Source: Scleroderma bovista
Lineage: Eukaryota > Basidiomycota > Agaricomycetes > Boletales > Sclerodermataceae
Assembly (NCBI GenBank): GCA_037178675.1
Contig: JAYMGJ010000026.1
Coordinates: forward strand, 19,556-83,555
Direction of reading: 5' to 3'
DNA: 64,000 nt
Positions within the stretch are counted from its first letter, which is position 1. Each line of letters begins with the position of its first letter. This document shows positions 46,935 through 58,523 of this stretch, piece by piece. Made by a program: the position numbers and the translations under genes. The notes beneath the pieces are model-generated. The model did not search any database and was not told where the DNA came from. It saw only the letters and a list, made by a program, of their open reading frames with translations.

Positions 46935-49838
46935 TCACGATGAACGTAGAATCAGAGAACAATTTAGGCGCGACGTGGTGATATTCGCAATTTCTTCTGA
47001 CGAACTATGTGTAAGCACTATGCCACACTTGAATGCTGAACACACCGAGTCGCTCGAGTGAAATTGTCCTCTTATTAATTATGTAGAGACTTATTCCGAA
47101 TCTATAGGCAACGCCGTATGTCGTTCAAAAAGGGCCCAATCATTACTCGAAAACTTTGCTGTATTGTGAGGTGGATACTTCCCGTTGCGTCTGGCACAGC
47201 ATGGTTGCCACTTGTGCCAGCTGTCCGGTGGCGGGGCCGATCGTGGTTTCTCTTTGGCATAGGCGACGAGTACTTGATCGCCCTCATTCAGTATACTTGA
47301 TTCCCACCCACTCTCCGAGGCAGCGGCATTGCAACACTTCATCGTCCAGTCGTTGATCCCTTCTAAGATAGGGCTCAAGCACTTACCACTATATGTGACC
47401 ACTTGTGACGGACTGTGACCTTGTTGTGATTTGACCCCAAATGGCGCTGTGACCCGAAGGTGACCCAATGTGACCTGCTCAGGTCACACCTGATATGGCG
47501 GTGACTCAGTACTAGTGCAGATTGCAACGCGAAATCGACAGGTGAAGTAGCAATTAAAAAGGTATAGAGTATGATGATTTATGTATGGAATAATGATATA
47601 CGGTGAAATTATAAGTGAATTACTACGAGAAAGAAAACTTAGCAGCTTGAAAGAATGAAGAAAATCAAAGACCAGCTTGCTCGAGCTCCTCAAGAATCGT
47701 GTTTGGAAGGACTCGGTGGCCCCGATACTTCTTGCTTGCCCACACTGCTTGCTTTCCAGTCAAACCTCATCGATAAGCATCCATGAATCTTCGAGAGCGT
47801 TGTGCATATCTGGCAGCAGTGGCAGGTAAACAGGTCAAGTGGTAAGCATCCGAGAGTCATTTGACATATGAATCAGGGGCCCACGTACTTCCGCATTTGC
47901 TCAACGCTGACAGATTCCAGGGCATTAACCTCTGCACCCAACCAAAAAGGTGGGTTGTTTTCAGCACTTGGTGTGGGCCTTATTGGATTGGCTGGTGGGT
48001 CGACGAACAGAATTTCCGCAGTAGTATCACAGTTGGGAGGCTGCACGAACAGATTTGCAAGATGAACTTTTGCATAGTAAGCAATGATCTCTCACCAGAG
48101 CATTCTCTTGCTCAGTTTTTGCATTCTTCTGTAGCCGAGGCTTCTTCGTTGCTTTGGGAGCATAAGCTCCGAGGTTTTGCAGATTCCCAAGAGCCCTCTT
48201 GGGCATTCTGTTGGCAGCCTTTGTGCTATGTCACGCCACTTCCTCCGCTCCATTCCGTTTCCGTCACGCATATTTTTGTTCACACCCCTGTTGTGTATGA
48301 TAGCCACCCCCCATATTCACGTAGATTCTTAATAGCACTTTTACATCAAACTTATTCAAAATTCTGGCCGCACAGAGTTGTCAAGAGTTACAGTACACAG
48401 AACTCTGTGGGACTCATTTTCTTGGAAACAGGTTTTCGTGATTGCCATTAAAAAATACATGAAAGTCACGCTCCATCACGTCACATATAGTGGTAAGTGC
48501 TTGAGCCCTATCTTACCCATGCCGTATCCTCGGAAGGGCACCAGCCATCGGCGTCGACGGCAGTGTCAAGAGAGCCTGAGCTGGAAGTGGATGCGATGTT
48601 GTCGTGGAGCTGTCGTCCTACGTTGGACTTCTTTGAAGGGGTGGATTGGGGTTCGTCGGTGTCAGCATTGCCTGCCTCCTCTTCACCCGGATCCTCTTCA
48701 CCTTCCTCCCCCGGCTCCTCTTGTCCATCCTCTGCATGGTCTCGGCCTTGGTCGTCGCTGTCTGTGTCATCGGAGGGACCAAAGCGAGGACGGGAACGAG
48801 AGACGAAGACATCCGGTATCACTAACTTAGTCCAATGGCTGTACAGTGCCATGACTTTGGCAAGCCTGAAATATGCTTCGTCGATACCTGTGTGAGATGC
48901 AATTTGTTGGAGAACCTGTGGAAACTTGTAAAATTCAGGTGATCTGGCAAATAGCTTTCGTCCAGAGTTAAGGACGACGTATTGTGGCTGGACGTGGCTC
49001 TCGAGGGGGCCGAGCGTGGCAAAAGGGTGGTAATGGGTGGAGTGGTCTGCAAGGTTGTTTGAATCCTTGAAGTGACAGATGGGTGCCTTTAACTCGGGCA
49101 TAGGCAGAAGATGGTACTTGAAGATGGTGTCAGGTACGAATAACTATAAGAAATGCATCAATAGGCGAACGTAAACGCCATGTAACCCGATGCAAAAAAA
49201 CATACCTTGTTCACATTAGTTTGAGAACGACCCGCAAGGGCATTCGTTATCGTGGCTTTTTCGAGCGTTTCCAAGTCCAAAAGCTCCGGTATAAGCATGA
49301 ACTTCCCTTTATCGAAAAGGAAGTGCCAATCTGATCTCACTAGTGTTGGATGAGCGTGGGGATAGAACACAAGTCGATTACTTTCTAGTGTTACTCACGA
49401 TGAATCAAGTTGCGGGTCGAATCAAGGTTGAGGTTCCCGGGTAGACCCCATGCGTACTCCAATTTCGTGACCTAAAAACGGATCAGGACAGGACGTGACG
49501 GCGTGAAAGTGGCTCGCCTCGGAAGGCCGCGTCGAACTGGGTATCAAGTGGCATACGTTGACCGCGTCAGCCAAGTTCGTGAGTAAACATCGACCCTTAT
49601 GCGGGTCAGCTTCGTATGCCCTGGCCCTCTGTCTTGTGTCTACTGAAGACCCCCACTTGCGTTTTTCTGGTGTCGCATTGTTCTTGCAAGGGACGCTGCT
49701 CATTGCGCTCCGCGTTCGGATCGTAACTCGGGGACTCGTTGGGAGCGCTGGAATCTTCCTGAATGGATGGAAGAGTCAGCGCCTTGCTTTTTCAGCTTGG
49801 ATTCCTGCGGGAACCAGGTGGGGATGCGTTGACATTGT
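46935..49838 (-). pseudogene. HNH-nuclease gene, copy B, interrupted by a transposon
   Basis: Second copy of the gene at 54298-55901. The N-terminal and central parts lie at 49838-48514 and the C-terminal part at 47365-47091 (EGINDWTMKCCN to PIDSE). Between them is a 1148-bp element inserted at a TA. A one-base deletion near codon 4, relative to copy C, also shifts the first exon. The HNH region is still readable: GRCLLTNLADAVNVCHLIPS, then NLNLDSTRNLIH and SDWHFLFDKGKFML. The 3' flank down to 46935 is shared with copy C. Confidence 0.85.
47366..48513. mobile_element. 1148-bp non-autonomous TIR element with TA target duplication
   Basis: Perfect 34-bp inverted repeats begin AGATAGGGCTCAAGCACTTA at 47366-47399 and, inverted, at 48480-48513. 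TA at 47364-47365 and 48514-48515 is the target duplication; copy C of the HNH gene shows the empty site TTCTACCC. Just inside the left end, GTGACC-type heptamers recur about seven times in 100 bp. No transposase is visible. An open plus-strand frame at 47861-48451 (196 codons) has no recognisable motif; it could be captured host sequence. TA insertion suggests a Tc1/mariner-related element, but the terminal bases are unusual. Confidence 0.9.
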
Positions 49839-50192
49839 CAGCGATAGTATTGGATGGCAGTGAGGATTGTCAGGGTATTGATTGGGAGATCCTGATCACT
49901 GAGAATTTAAACCTCACCTCGGCTCCTCTTCCATCTCTGAGTCGCTTTTCGACTCCGAGTGATTGTCAGCGTCCACCATATCTGCTTGATGTCGACACGT
50001 CTTGGGCCAGTTCGAGCAATATACACGCGACGCCATGACATGACATGACCATCGAAGCTTATGTAATCAGCTTCCTTTCCCCGTTTCTTCGTCTCTCTGC
50101 GGGCTGACGAGGTATCTAGCCTATCTGTTTCCCATCATTTTGGTGTCAGATTGACAGCACGGTATTTTACTAATTCAGTATCACCCTTCCAC

Positions 50193-50990
50193 ATGAATCC
50201 ACGAGGCATGGACGAATCAACAACAGACGACGATAATGCATCTCAGACGACTGAAGATGACCCGCAAATACCCGCACCTGCACTTGTTCACTTTCACCCA
50301 CTGCAGCAGTGCCGCCGCCACCTCCCGGTGCACAGATCCAAGCTGCTCCACGCGAAAGACCGAACTACAGACTGCGACATACACTCAGGTGACATACCCA
50401 ATTCGATGTATCTGCAGTCCTGACGACACACTTCTCGCTTTGTGTGGTACGTACTTCTGCTCTTCGTATGCTGGAGTTTCTTGTATGGGGAGTTGCTCAC
50501 GTCTTGTGATATGTTTCGCGACACATACAGCTGCAAACAATGTCATCAAAATATGATCAGCTTTTACAGGTGAGCTAATCCACAACCTCAGTGGACACTC
50601 CAAGGGTCTCTCAAACATCTCATGGTCGAGCTATGGGACATACCTCGCTTCTGCCTTGGACGATATGAGTATACGAATATGGAACGTTGAAACTGTACGT
50701 TCGTCTCTACTACCCGGGTATAGCTCATGGAAATGATCGGTGGGCCCCTCAGGGCTTGACAACAAAATATCTACGGGGACATACAAGCTTCGTGTTCTGC
50801 GTCAACTACAACACTACGTCGACCCTATTAGTCTCCGGTGGATGCGAAGGTGATGTGCGTATATAGAACATTGCGAAAGTTGCATTGTCACCCTGTCTTT
50901 CCTTTGGATCGAGAATGCTCATGTAGTTACAGGGAAATACATTAAAACACTCGATGCCCATCTCAACTACATATGTCACTGCCGTGCACG
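50193..50990 (+). pseudogene. WDR5-like WD40 gene, copy B, decayed and truncated
   Basis: Same start (MNPRGMDESTTDDDN) and divergent position relative to the HNH gene as copy A. Two Trp codons of the blades are stops: NVIKI-TGA (~50552) and DVRI-TAG (~50864), both G>A changes. Similarity ends near 50990 after DAHLNYICHCRARG-like sequence, i.e. about half the propeller is missing. Confidence 0.8.
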
Positions 50991-50999
50991 TGGACAATG

Positions 51000-52080
51000 T
51001 GCACGCACTCCAAGTGTAGGAGGTACCGTTTTAGTACCTAGCGAATGGTCAGTCACATCACCAACACTATCCTGTACATGATATTCAGCCTAAACTTACT
51101 TGCACTGGAACTTGGGCGGGGCTGAAACCTCTCAGTGGGTTGAGGAGCCATGGCGACCACAGAAAAGTGGCCTATGGAGTAGAGGTGTTAGGGCACAAGG
51201 TTAAGACCTGTCAGCGTTGCACGGATGACACGAGGTTTCAACATCGCCCCACTCAACCGTAAAAAAAAAACATGGGCGTTGGAACCACAATGTTTTATTC
51301 TCGCTGTGCAATTAATTGTGCAAACACTTACCCAATATTTGGTAGCTATACCGAGGACAGAAACACAGCGGCTAGCGTTGGGCGAGGTCTATGGTATGCT
51401 TAAATTCTGTGACTATCTTCTAAGAGGCGGTCCTTAGGAGACTGTGAGTTCCATCGAGTATGGCAATCGAGTTGGAATATACAAACTCACTGACGTTGGC
51501 CAGTCTGTTTACCCTCATCTACTTTGATGTTCTGCTCCTTGGGATCCTGGTATGGCTTGACGTGAATGCCATTGAACTGATCACTAGCATGATCACCCCA
51601 GTTACGCCAGATCATGCTAGTGGTTTGGCAATGGCACAACTCACCCCTGAATGTACCATTACCAGTATCACCTTGAACCCAAACCACGATGTCCTCTCGC
51701 TTTCAAAACAGGTCGATCCTTTCCCCCAGAAAACACACACTTCCTCCACGCTTATCCCACCACAAACACTGGTTCTCAGCGGAGCAGTGACGATGGCCTC
51801 CTGTGTTTTCCGTGGAAAGAACCGGCCTTCGGCAATATCCCCATGGAAGCGAGTTTCGTGAAGGTTCTGCAAGATCGGTTGCGAGACTCTAGGGTTGAGA
51901 CCAAAATATCCCGTGCGTTGATGTTCAGTTCTTTTCTTCGGCAGTTCGTGCACTGAGGTCACCGCTGATTACAATCCTGCATCTATATATTTAGCTTTGG
52001 ATGCACGTAATGCCTACCTGCCGACATGCATAGTATAAGCTTCGAGCATAGCATCACAAGTTGCATCGAATGTGCCACAA
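51000..52080. other. Unassigned interval
   Basis: No recognisable gene. Frames at 51460-51861 (plus, with a hydrophobic segment SLFTLIYFDVLLLGILVWL) and 51612-51962 (minus) overlap in opposite senses; neither shows a family signature. Confidence 0.3.
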
Positions 52081-52084
52081 TCTT

Positions 52085-54120
52085 GGTCTGACCCTACGCA
52101 TCTACAGTACTTGCGTCGCATTATTCTTTGCAGGAACCGCCACCGTCGAACAGCCTGCATACACTAGTCATGCCTATGGGGTGCCAACGCTGGTGCATGA
52201 AGTACGTCTACCTCTGCGCCTCCCCCGGCCCCGACAGCTGCGACTTGATCTGACCCCAGTATGTTTGGACTCCGTCTCATTTATGCGCACATTGGTTCTA
52301 ACACTTGTGTCTGACACTTGATATCCGATACCTAATATAGACAGACAGCCAGCTCTCCCTGCCCGTATCCCCGGTCTGACCATTCACATGTCACTCCTCT
52401 TCGGCTTCTTGCCCTGTTTCCCTCCTGATCTCCTCCCGTCACACGCATCCATGACCGCGCCTACATCCCAGAAATAGCCCATCTCATAGTTACACTCTCC
52501 TGCATGCTCCATCTTCGTTCTGCGTAGCATTAGTACAGCTGGAGTTTATCCTGTAAACTGGCGAGCCGGATGAAATTGTGCACAGCCTTAATCTGCCTGC
52601 GATTGCGGGAACAAGTATATAGGTGAGTGATTGCAGAGCGGACGAGAAGGAAAAATGGATGACGCCATTTGCGGGAGATCAGGATAGTGTTACGAGTTCT
52701 AGCCTCGTTCACTGCAGCCACGGTGGTCTGGTCAAAGTCTGGTCCGCCCACGGCCCGAACACCCAAAGTCGTTGCACTCCTTCGTGGTCCTCATTTCCGT
52801 CATGACCATGACTCGTTACCTGATCCCTACGCGCATCTCCCTCTGCACTTCCTCTGCCACGTTCCTTACATGGATTCATCATGATAATGTAAGAGGGTCA
52901 TGTTGAGATTGGGGCAATGGATTGATTTTTCTGCTACTATACTCGGGCTATATATCTATCAAGTCTTGCGACGTCGGGATGATTTACTTAATTATGAGTG
53001 TTCAGCGCGAGCAGAGGGGAGCAAAAAGCCAAATTTAGGCGCTTTGCCTATTAAATACCTTGATGAATGATACCGACGGCCAGCGACGTTCGTTCCAGCG
53101 ATGGCTGAACAAATCAGCACAAGTTATTAGTCTCCGCATGAGCACAGAAGAGCGACGACGTAACCTGGAACAGCAGAAATGCGCACCTTGTGAGAAGTGG
53201 AAAGCAGGCTGCTCGACTACAGTACGTCCTGTCCCTTCCTGACTCCTGCACCACGGGTATATCATAATCATAATCATACCGCGAGCAGGTCCCAAAGTCG
53301 TATTCATGCTCAACCACCTCCGTCTGCCATGCTGCCCCATCCCACCCTCCAGCATCATCTGTGCCCCGTGCGACCCCACCCGCTCCGGCGGATTTCATCC
53401 AGCAGGTGCAATAGTCCTCTGCCGAGGTCATTTCGGGAGCAAGAAACACATGGAGGATACACTTGCACATGTACGTTCATTGCAAGTTTAACGTAGATTG
53501 GCAGAATTTGCGGCATCATGCTTGTAGTGAGGTGCGTAGTTCGTGACATGCGCGTGTGTGTGGACGTATACGTGTATTCGGTGCTGATGAATACGTGGAT
53601 AGATCCACGCGTGAGCTGGGCCGGGGATACTGTCATTCTCGAAGCAGCATAAGGTATAGTGTCCGCGCATCACTCTGATAGCAACTAATGTATGCTCTGT
53701 TCCCGTGCCCACAGGCATGTATTCGCCGCCGTGCGATCCTCTCTGCCGGTGCAAATTCAGCATGTCCAGATGCCACATCAGCCGAACGCGCCGTCAACGA
53801 AATCTGGGAGAGCTGCTTCAGCGACACAAGGCCGTTTGATGAGGTGTATGTGTCTCCCTGTCGGACGGTGCGTTTGCTAGATCTGAGTATTAACCCACTT
53901 ATTACCTTGGAACTCGGGATCAGTAGCAATTTTGCCATGGGAAACGTGACAGTTAACATCCTCCCTTATTAGTGTTTTATTTATTCGTACCTCAGTTGCC
54001 ACTCCACAGTAGTACAGTTCATTATCTCATAATGCATTGAGTCGCGCTGCATAAATATCATACTGCATGAAATTTTCGTCAGCCCGAGTTGGGGTGGGCT
54101 CGGGCGCCAGGGATTTGGGT
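52085..54120. repeat. Duplicated segment X, copy 2
   Basis: Partner of 31895-33880, in the same orientation and followed by the 3' flank of HNH copy C. Differences from copy 1 are scattered substitutions, ~10-40-bp indels and loss of about 40 bp near 53610. Confidence 0.75.
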
Positions 54121-54297
54121 AAAGTGGTAGAATCAGAGAACAGCTTGGGCACGACGTGGTGATATTACCAAATTCTTCTGACGAACTATGTGTAAGCACT
54201 ATGTCACCTTTGAACGCTGAACAAACCGAGTCGCTCGAGTGAAATTGCCCTCGTATTAATTATTCAGAGCTAACAACAGACAATGAAATGTAGAGAC

Positions 54298-55901
54298 TTA
54301 TTCCGAATCTATAGGCAACGCCGTATCTTCTTCAAAAAGGGCCCAATCATTACTCGAAAACTTTGCTGTATTGTGAGGTGGATACCGCCCGTTGCGTCTG
54401 GTCCAGCAAGGCTGCCACTTGTGCCAGCTGTCCGGTGGCGGGGCCGATCGTGGTTTCTCTTTGGCGTAGGCGACGAGTACTTGATCGCCCTCATTCAGTA
54501 TACTTGATTCCCACCCTCCCTCCGAGGCTGCGGCATCGCAACACTTCATCGTCCAGTCATTGATCCCTTCTACCCATGCTGTATCCTCGGAAGGGCACCA
54601 GCCATCGGCGTCGACGGCAGTGTCGAGAGAGCCTGAGTTAGAAGTGGATGCAACATCGTGAAGCTGTCGTCCTACATTGGACTTCTTTGAAGGGGTGGAT
54701 TGGCGTTCGTCGCTGTCAGCATCGCTCTCCTCCTCTTCACTCTCCTCCTCTTCACTCTTCTCCTCCGGCTCCTCTTGTCCCTCCTCTGCATGGTCTTGGT
54801 CTTGGTCTTGGTCATCGTTGTCTGTGTCATCGGAGGGACCAGAGCGAGGACGGGAGCGAGCGACGAAGTCATCCGGTATCACTAACTCAGTCCAATGGCT
54901 GTACAGTTTCATGACTCTTTCAAGCCTTGAATTCGCTTGTGAGATACGCTTGTGGGATGCAATTTGTTTGAGAAGCCGTGGAAACTTGAAAATTCCATTG
55001 GATGCTCTGGCAAGTAGTTTTGGCCCAGCGTTAAAGACGACAAATTGTGGCTGGACGTGGCTCTCGAGGGGGCCGAACGTGGCAAAAGGGTAGTGATGGG
55101 TGGAGTGCTCCGCAAGGTTGTTTGCATCCTTGAAGTGACAGATGGGTGCCTTTAACTCGGGCATAGGCAGAAGATGATAGTTGTAAATGGTACCACGTTT
55201 GAATAACTATAAAAAAATGCGTCAATAGGCGAACGTAAACGCCATGTGACCCGGTGCAAAGGACACACCTTGTGCACATTAATTTGCGAACGACCCGCAA
55301 GGGCTTTCGTTATCATAGCTTTTTCGAGCTTTTTCAAGTCCGAAAGCTCCGGTATGAGCATGAACATCTTTTGATCGAAAAGAAAGTGCCAATCTGATCT
55401 CACTAGTGTTGGATGAGCGTGGGGATAGAACACAAGTTGGTTACTTTCTAGTGTTACTCACGATGGATCAAGTTGCGGGTCGAATCGAGGTTGAGGTTCC
55501 CAGGTAGACCCCATGCGTACTCCAATTTCGTGACCTAAAAACGGATCAGGACAGGACGTGACAGCATGAAAGTGGCTCACCTCGGAAGGCCGCGTCGAAC
55601 TGGGTATCAAGTGGCATATGTTGACCGCGTCAGCCAAGTTCGTGAGTAAACATCGACCCTTATGCGGGTCAGCTTTGGATGCCCTGGCCCTCTGTTTTGT
55701 GTCTACTGAAGACCCCCACTTCTTGCGTTTTTCTGGTGTCACATTGTTCTTGGAGGGACGCTGCTTATTGCGCTCCGCGTTCGGATCGTAACTTGGGGAC
55801 TCGTCGGAAGGACCGGAGTCTTCCTGAATGGATGAAAGAGTCAGCGTCTTGCTTTTTCGGCTTGGATTCCTGCGGGGACCAGGTGGGGAAGGCGTTGACA
55901 T
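54298..55901 (-). CDS. HNH-nuclease-domain protein, intact copy C
   Basis: Start ATG at 55901 (MSTPSPPGPRRNPS). The HNH-type core (HNH_2-like) spans exons 1-3: KGRCLLTNLADAVNICHLIP, an intron starting GTGAGCC at ~55581, VTKLEYAWGLPGNLNLD then STRNLIH, an intron at ~55461-55403, and LRSDWHFLFDQKMFMLIPE. The candidate catalytic residues are His of CHLIP, Asn of RNLI and His of DWH. Another intron (~55269-55206) precedes a long last exon: a conserved helical block (YHLLPMPELKAPICHFKD), a highly acidic linker of Asp/Glu repeats, and a C-terminus with EGINDWTMKCCD and DSWHKWQPCW. Such fungal HNH proteins form large families of unknown role; some may be defence or mobile-element functions. No disabling change was seen. 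It is the only intact one of three copies here. Confidence 0.8.
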
Positions 55902-56191
55902 TGTCAGCGATATTGGATTGTGAGGATTGGAGTATCGATTGGGAGACCACTAGCACTGATCACTGAGTACTGAAAATTTAGACCTCACCTTGGCTCCTCT
56001 TCCATCTCCGAGTCATTTTTCAACTAGTCAGCGTCCACCATGCCAGTTCGAACAATACACGCGACGCCATCACATGACACGTCCATCGAGGCTTATGTAA
56101 TCAGCTTTCTTTCATATCATATCCCTTTCTTGACTCAAAATGCCGCCTATGTTGGCAGAACCCTTGCTCTCCGCATGTACATTGGATTGCG

Positions 56192-56296
56192 TACTATAGA
56201 AAGGTGGTGGTCTGCACAGGGAAGGTCTAGCCTGAAGGAAGAGGAGAAGGAGAGCTGTAGGTAACCTCAGTATGCTGGCAAGCTACTGAGGGAACT
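56192..56296. repeat. Dispersed repeat, copy 2 (partner at 10588-10696)
   Basis: Same core as 10588-10696 (TACTATAGAAAGGTGGTGG ... CTACTGAGGGAACTA). The HNH/WDR5 intergenic segment of copy C stops at ~56115, just before this repeat, so a transposon end may lie between. Confidence 0.65.
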
Positions 56297-56345
56297 ATAG
56301 TAATAGAAACTACCACCTTAGGCACCAGTTCTCAGTGGCAATAGA

Positions 56346-56394
56346 GGTCTCTCAGACGGGGTTTTTATGTTGTGAGAAACCCATCTGAGAGACC
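56346..56394. repeat. Hairpin-forming inverted repeat
   Basis: Arms GGTCTCTCAGACGGGGTTT-like and AAACCCATCTGAGAGACC pair over about 18 bp with one mismatch and one extra base, around an 11-nt loop. Followed at 56567-56637 by a short repeat also seen at 12518-12591. Confidence 0.7.
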
Positions 56395-56694
56395 AACCAT
56401 CCACACCGGGATTTGCCGCTCCTATTCGGCTAGTCCTGAATAGTGTTCATTTCATTGGCTTCACGCTGGCATAGCCTCTATGACCACTCTAGACCCTCCA
56501 CCGAGGCTCATCTGAGCCTCCTTGGCTTCTTGATTTTTATTAATAGTTGTTCACCGCTCTAGGTAAGATTACATAAGCGTTAAAAGCACTACTACTCCCA
56601 AAACACGGCCGCATTTGGTCAATACCAGAACTGCAATATTCACACCCTCCTTGTGAGTCTCCTCTGCCTTCCTGTGCCCCATCCCTGGTCCCCA

Positions 56695-57241
56695 TGTACT
56701 GTACATAGTATCAGATATGTTATATCAGTATATAGGTCCATAAATGGAGCCTCAAATGAGTGTGCCAGAGGCTCTGGATGGTTGGAGATGTCAAGAAAGT
56801 ATGATTATATCTTATCTTAATCTAATCTTGGAGATTTCCAGAGATCACAGTTACATGTGATTCAGAGTAGTGTCAACCGGATTACCGGTAGATCACATGA
56901 CTGGCTCCACAAGATAGCCAGAACTATCACATGCAAGGCACATGTATAACACATGCTGATGCACATTACAGGCACGTTTCCAGATAACTATGTTTATGGA
57001 AACTGCACCTACTACATATGGGAATATGGTGAAATAGGCTAGAATAATACTTATCTACGCACAGACCATGTACCACAGGTATATATACCCTGTAGGATTC
57101 CCTGTAGTTCCTTAGTTCAATACAGTTAAACTGTTCTCTCATTACTCGCTACTTCAAACAACTCAACTTCAAGAACCAGCTACTAGCTATCAAGGTACGC
57201 TTGCATTACCCCGTTGCTGTTGCCCCAGTTTTGTTGCTACA
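56695..57241 (+). mobile_element. 5' LTR of a Ty1/copia element
   Basis: Begins TGTACTGTACATAG and ends TTTTGTTGCTACA, directly before a primer-binding site. The 547-bp stretch has the AT-rich build of an LTR, including TATATATACC at ~57080 and a pyrimidine-rich 3' part. The 3' LTR lies beyond the window, so the left limit rests on the TG start alone. Confidence 0.6.
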
Positions 57242-57256
57242 GGTTATGAGCCCTGT
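57242..57256 (+). promoter_or_regulatory. Primer-binding site, initiator tRNA-Met anticodon arm
   Basis: GGTTATGAGCCCTG is complementary to the anticodon stem-loop of tRNA-iMet (CAGGGCTCATAACC). Drosophila copia and several relatives prime from such an internally cleaved half-tRNA rather than from the tRNA 3' end. Confidence 0.65.
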
Positions 57257-57311
57257 TTAAGGCAATACCAGGAAGCATACGGCAGTTCTGTCTTTGTCAC
57301 TGCCTCCTGCT

Positions 57312-58523
57312 ATGAACCTTAGACAGCTCGTAGCTGAAGTTCTTCACGAGTTACTGTTTGTATTTGCTGTGATATCTCTTATGATATATTCTTCATTTGT
57401 GTTTTGGTTTGAACGCTGGAGATACAACTACATTGCCGCACTCTTTGTGTGCTATGCAGTTTGTCTCTTGGTTACCTTGCAGCCACATCCTGCTCCTCCT
57501 CCCATTGTTAACAATGTGGGACAACCCCCAAATGTTGACAACCCTCTTGGTGATGACGAAGAACTCGTTGTCATTGATACTACAGCACCTCCTAGTGTTC
57601 ATCAAACGGTGGACTTCTATTGGAGAGAAGCTATGCGAAATTACCGCATGTATCAGCCAAGGGAACACCACAGCAGTGATTCGCTTCGTGGAAATATGGG
57701 ACATATTAGGAGGCCTTTGCCTCTTAGTAGGGAGGAACAGCTTTCTCTCATCAGCCATGACTGTTTTTACGGATTCATTGATAGTCACATTACTGTTCCT
57801 GATCCTCGGTGGGCATTACCCTACCAGTTCCGCGTCTTGTTCAGACATTGGCAATTTGTTATCATCGAGTCTCTTCCGTATGATGAAGAGATATTCATTG
57901 ATAACGTTTCAGATGCCGATTACCTTGAACAGACATCAGACTCCGACTTGAGGAATTTGCAAGGGAGCAGGCCCAGGCTGATCTCCAGGCAGAACTCATC
58001 TCGAGGCAGCTCGCTGATTTACGTTCCCGCACCTCTGGCCAGGAGCGAAAGTGAGCTTCGGATGCAGGAAAGAGGAAGGAGAGAACAGGGAAGAAGGATT
58101 GTCAGGATTGGTAATCGTCGAGTGGTACAACCACGACGAAGTCCCACTCCACCTCCTTCTTATGCCGCTGATCGCCGCAGAGCTCTTCAAGAGCGATGGC
58201 GACGACGTGCAGATGTCATTTCCGAAGGAGAACTCGCCGCTGACATTCAACCTGATCTGGAGGATAATGGTCCACCCTCTACCGGAGGTGTCTGGACTCA
58301 ATATGTGCAGGGAGTATCGGAGGAATTCTATGTTGAGCTTAGGCCCGGTATAGGTCGTGCCGCTCACCTTGAAAGCCACCCTTCCGAGGAATTTGGCAGT
58401 CAGGTGATGCAGGGAGTCATTCCAGCTTACCAGAGACGAATTGACGACACCCCTTTTCCTCTGATCGCTAACCTGCACCCTGAACCAGAACTCAAGTCAG
58501 AGGTATGGTTGGCGAGGAGCTAG
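57312..58523 (+). CDS. Leader ORF 1 of the copia element, membrane-type N-terminus
   Basis: From the first ATG (57312), 403 codons, intact. The N-terminus has two hydrophobic segments (LLFVFAVISLMIYSSFVFW and YIAALFVCYAVCLLVTL), then a Pro-rich and charged region, an Arg-rich stretch (RRSPTPPPSYAADRRRAL) and an acidic C-terminus. No family was recognised. It lies between the primer-binding site and gag, where copia elements usually have only a short leader. It could be an added gene of this element or an unrelated insertion. Confidence 0.5.
   Translation: MNLRQLVAEVLHELLFVFAVISLMIYSSFVFWFERWRYNYIAALFVCYAVCLLVTLQPHPAPPPIVNNVGQPPNVDNPLGDDEELVVIDTTAPPSVHQTVDFYWREAMRNYRMYQPREHHSSDSLRGNMGHIRRPLPLSREEQLSLISHDCFYGFIDSHITVPDPRWALPYQFRVLFRHWQFVIIESLPYDEEIFIDNVSDADYLEQTSDSDLRNLQGSRPRLISRQNSSRGSSLIYVPAPLARSESELRMQERGRREQGRRIVRIGNRRVVQPRRSPTPPPSYAADRRRALQERWRRRADVISEGELAADIQPDLEDNGPPSTGGVWTQYVQGVSEEFYVELRPGIGRAAHLESHPSEEFGSQVMQGVIPAYQRRIDDTPFPLIANLHPEPELKSEVWLARS

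Noticed and set aside
46688..46962. Minus-strand protein-kinase N-lobe fragment
   Set aside because: Only a short stretch resembles a kinase (HPRIVHML..AIED); no catalytic loop or DFG nearby.
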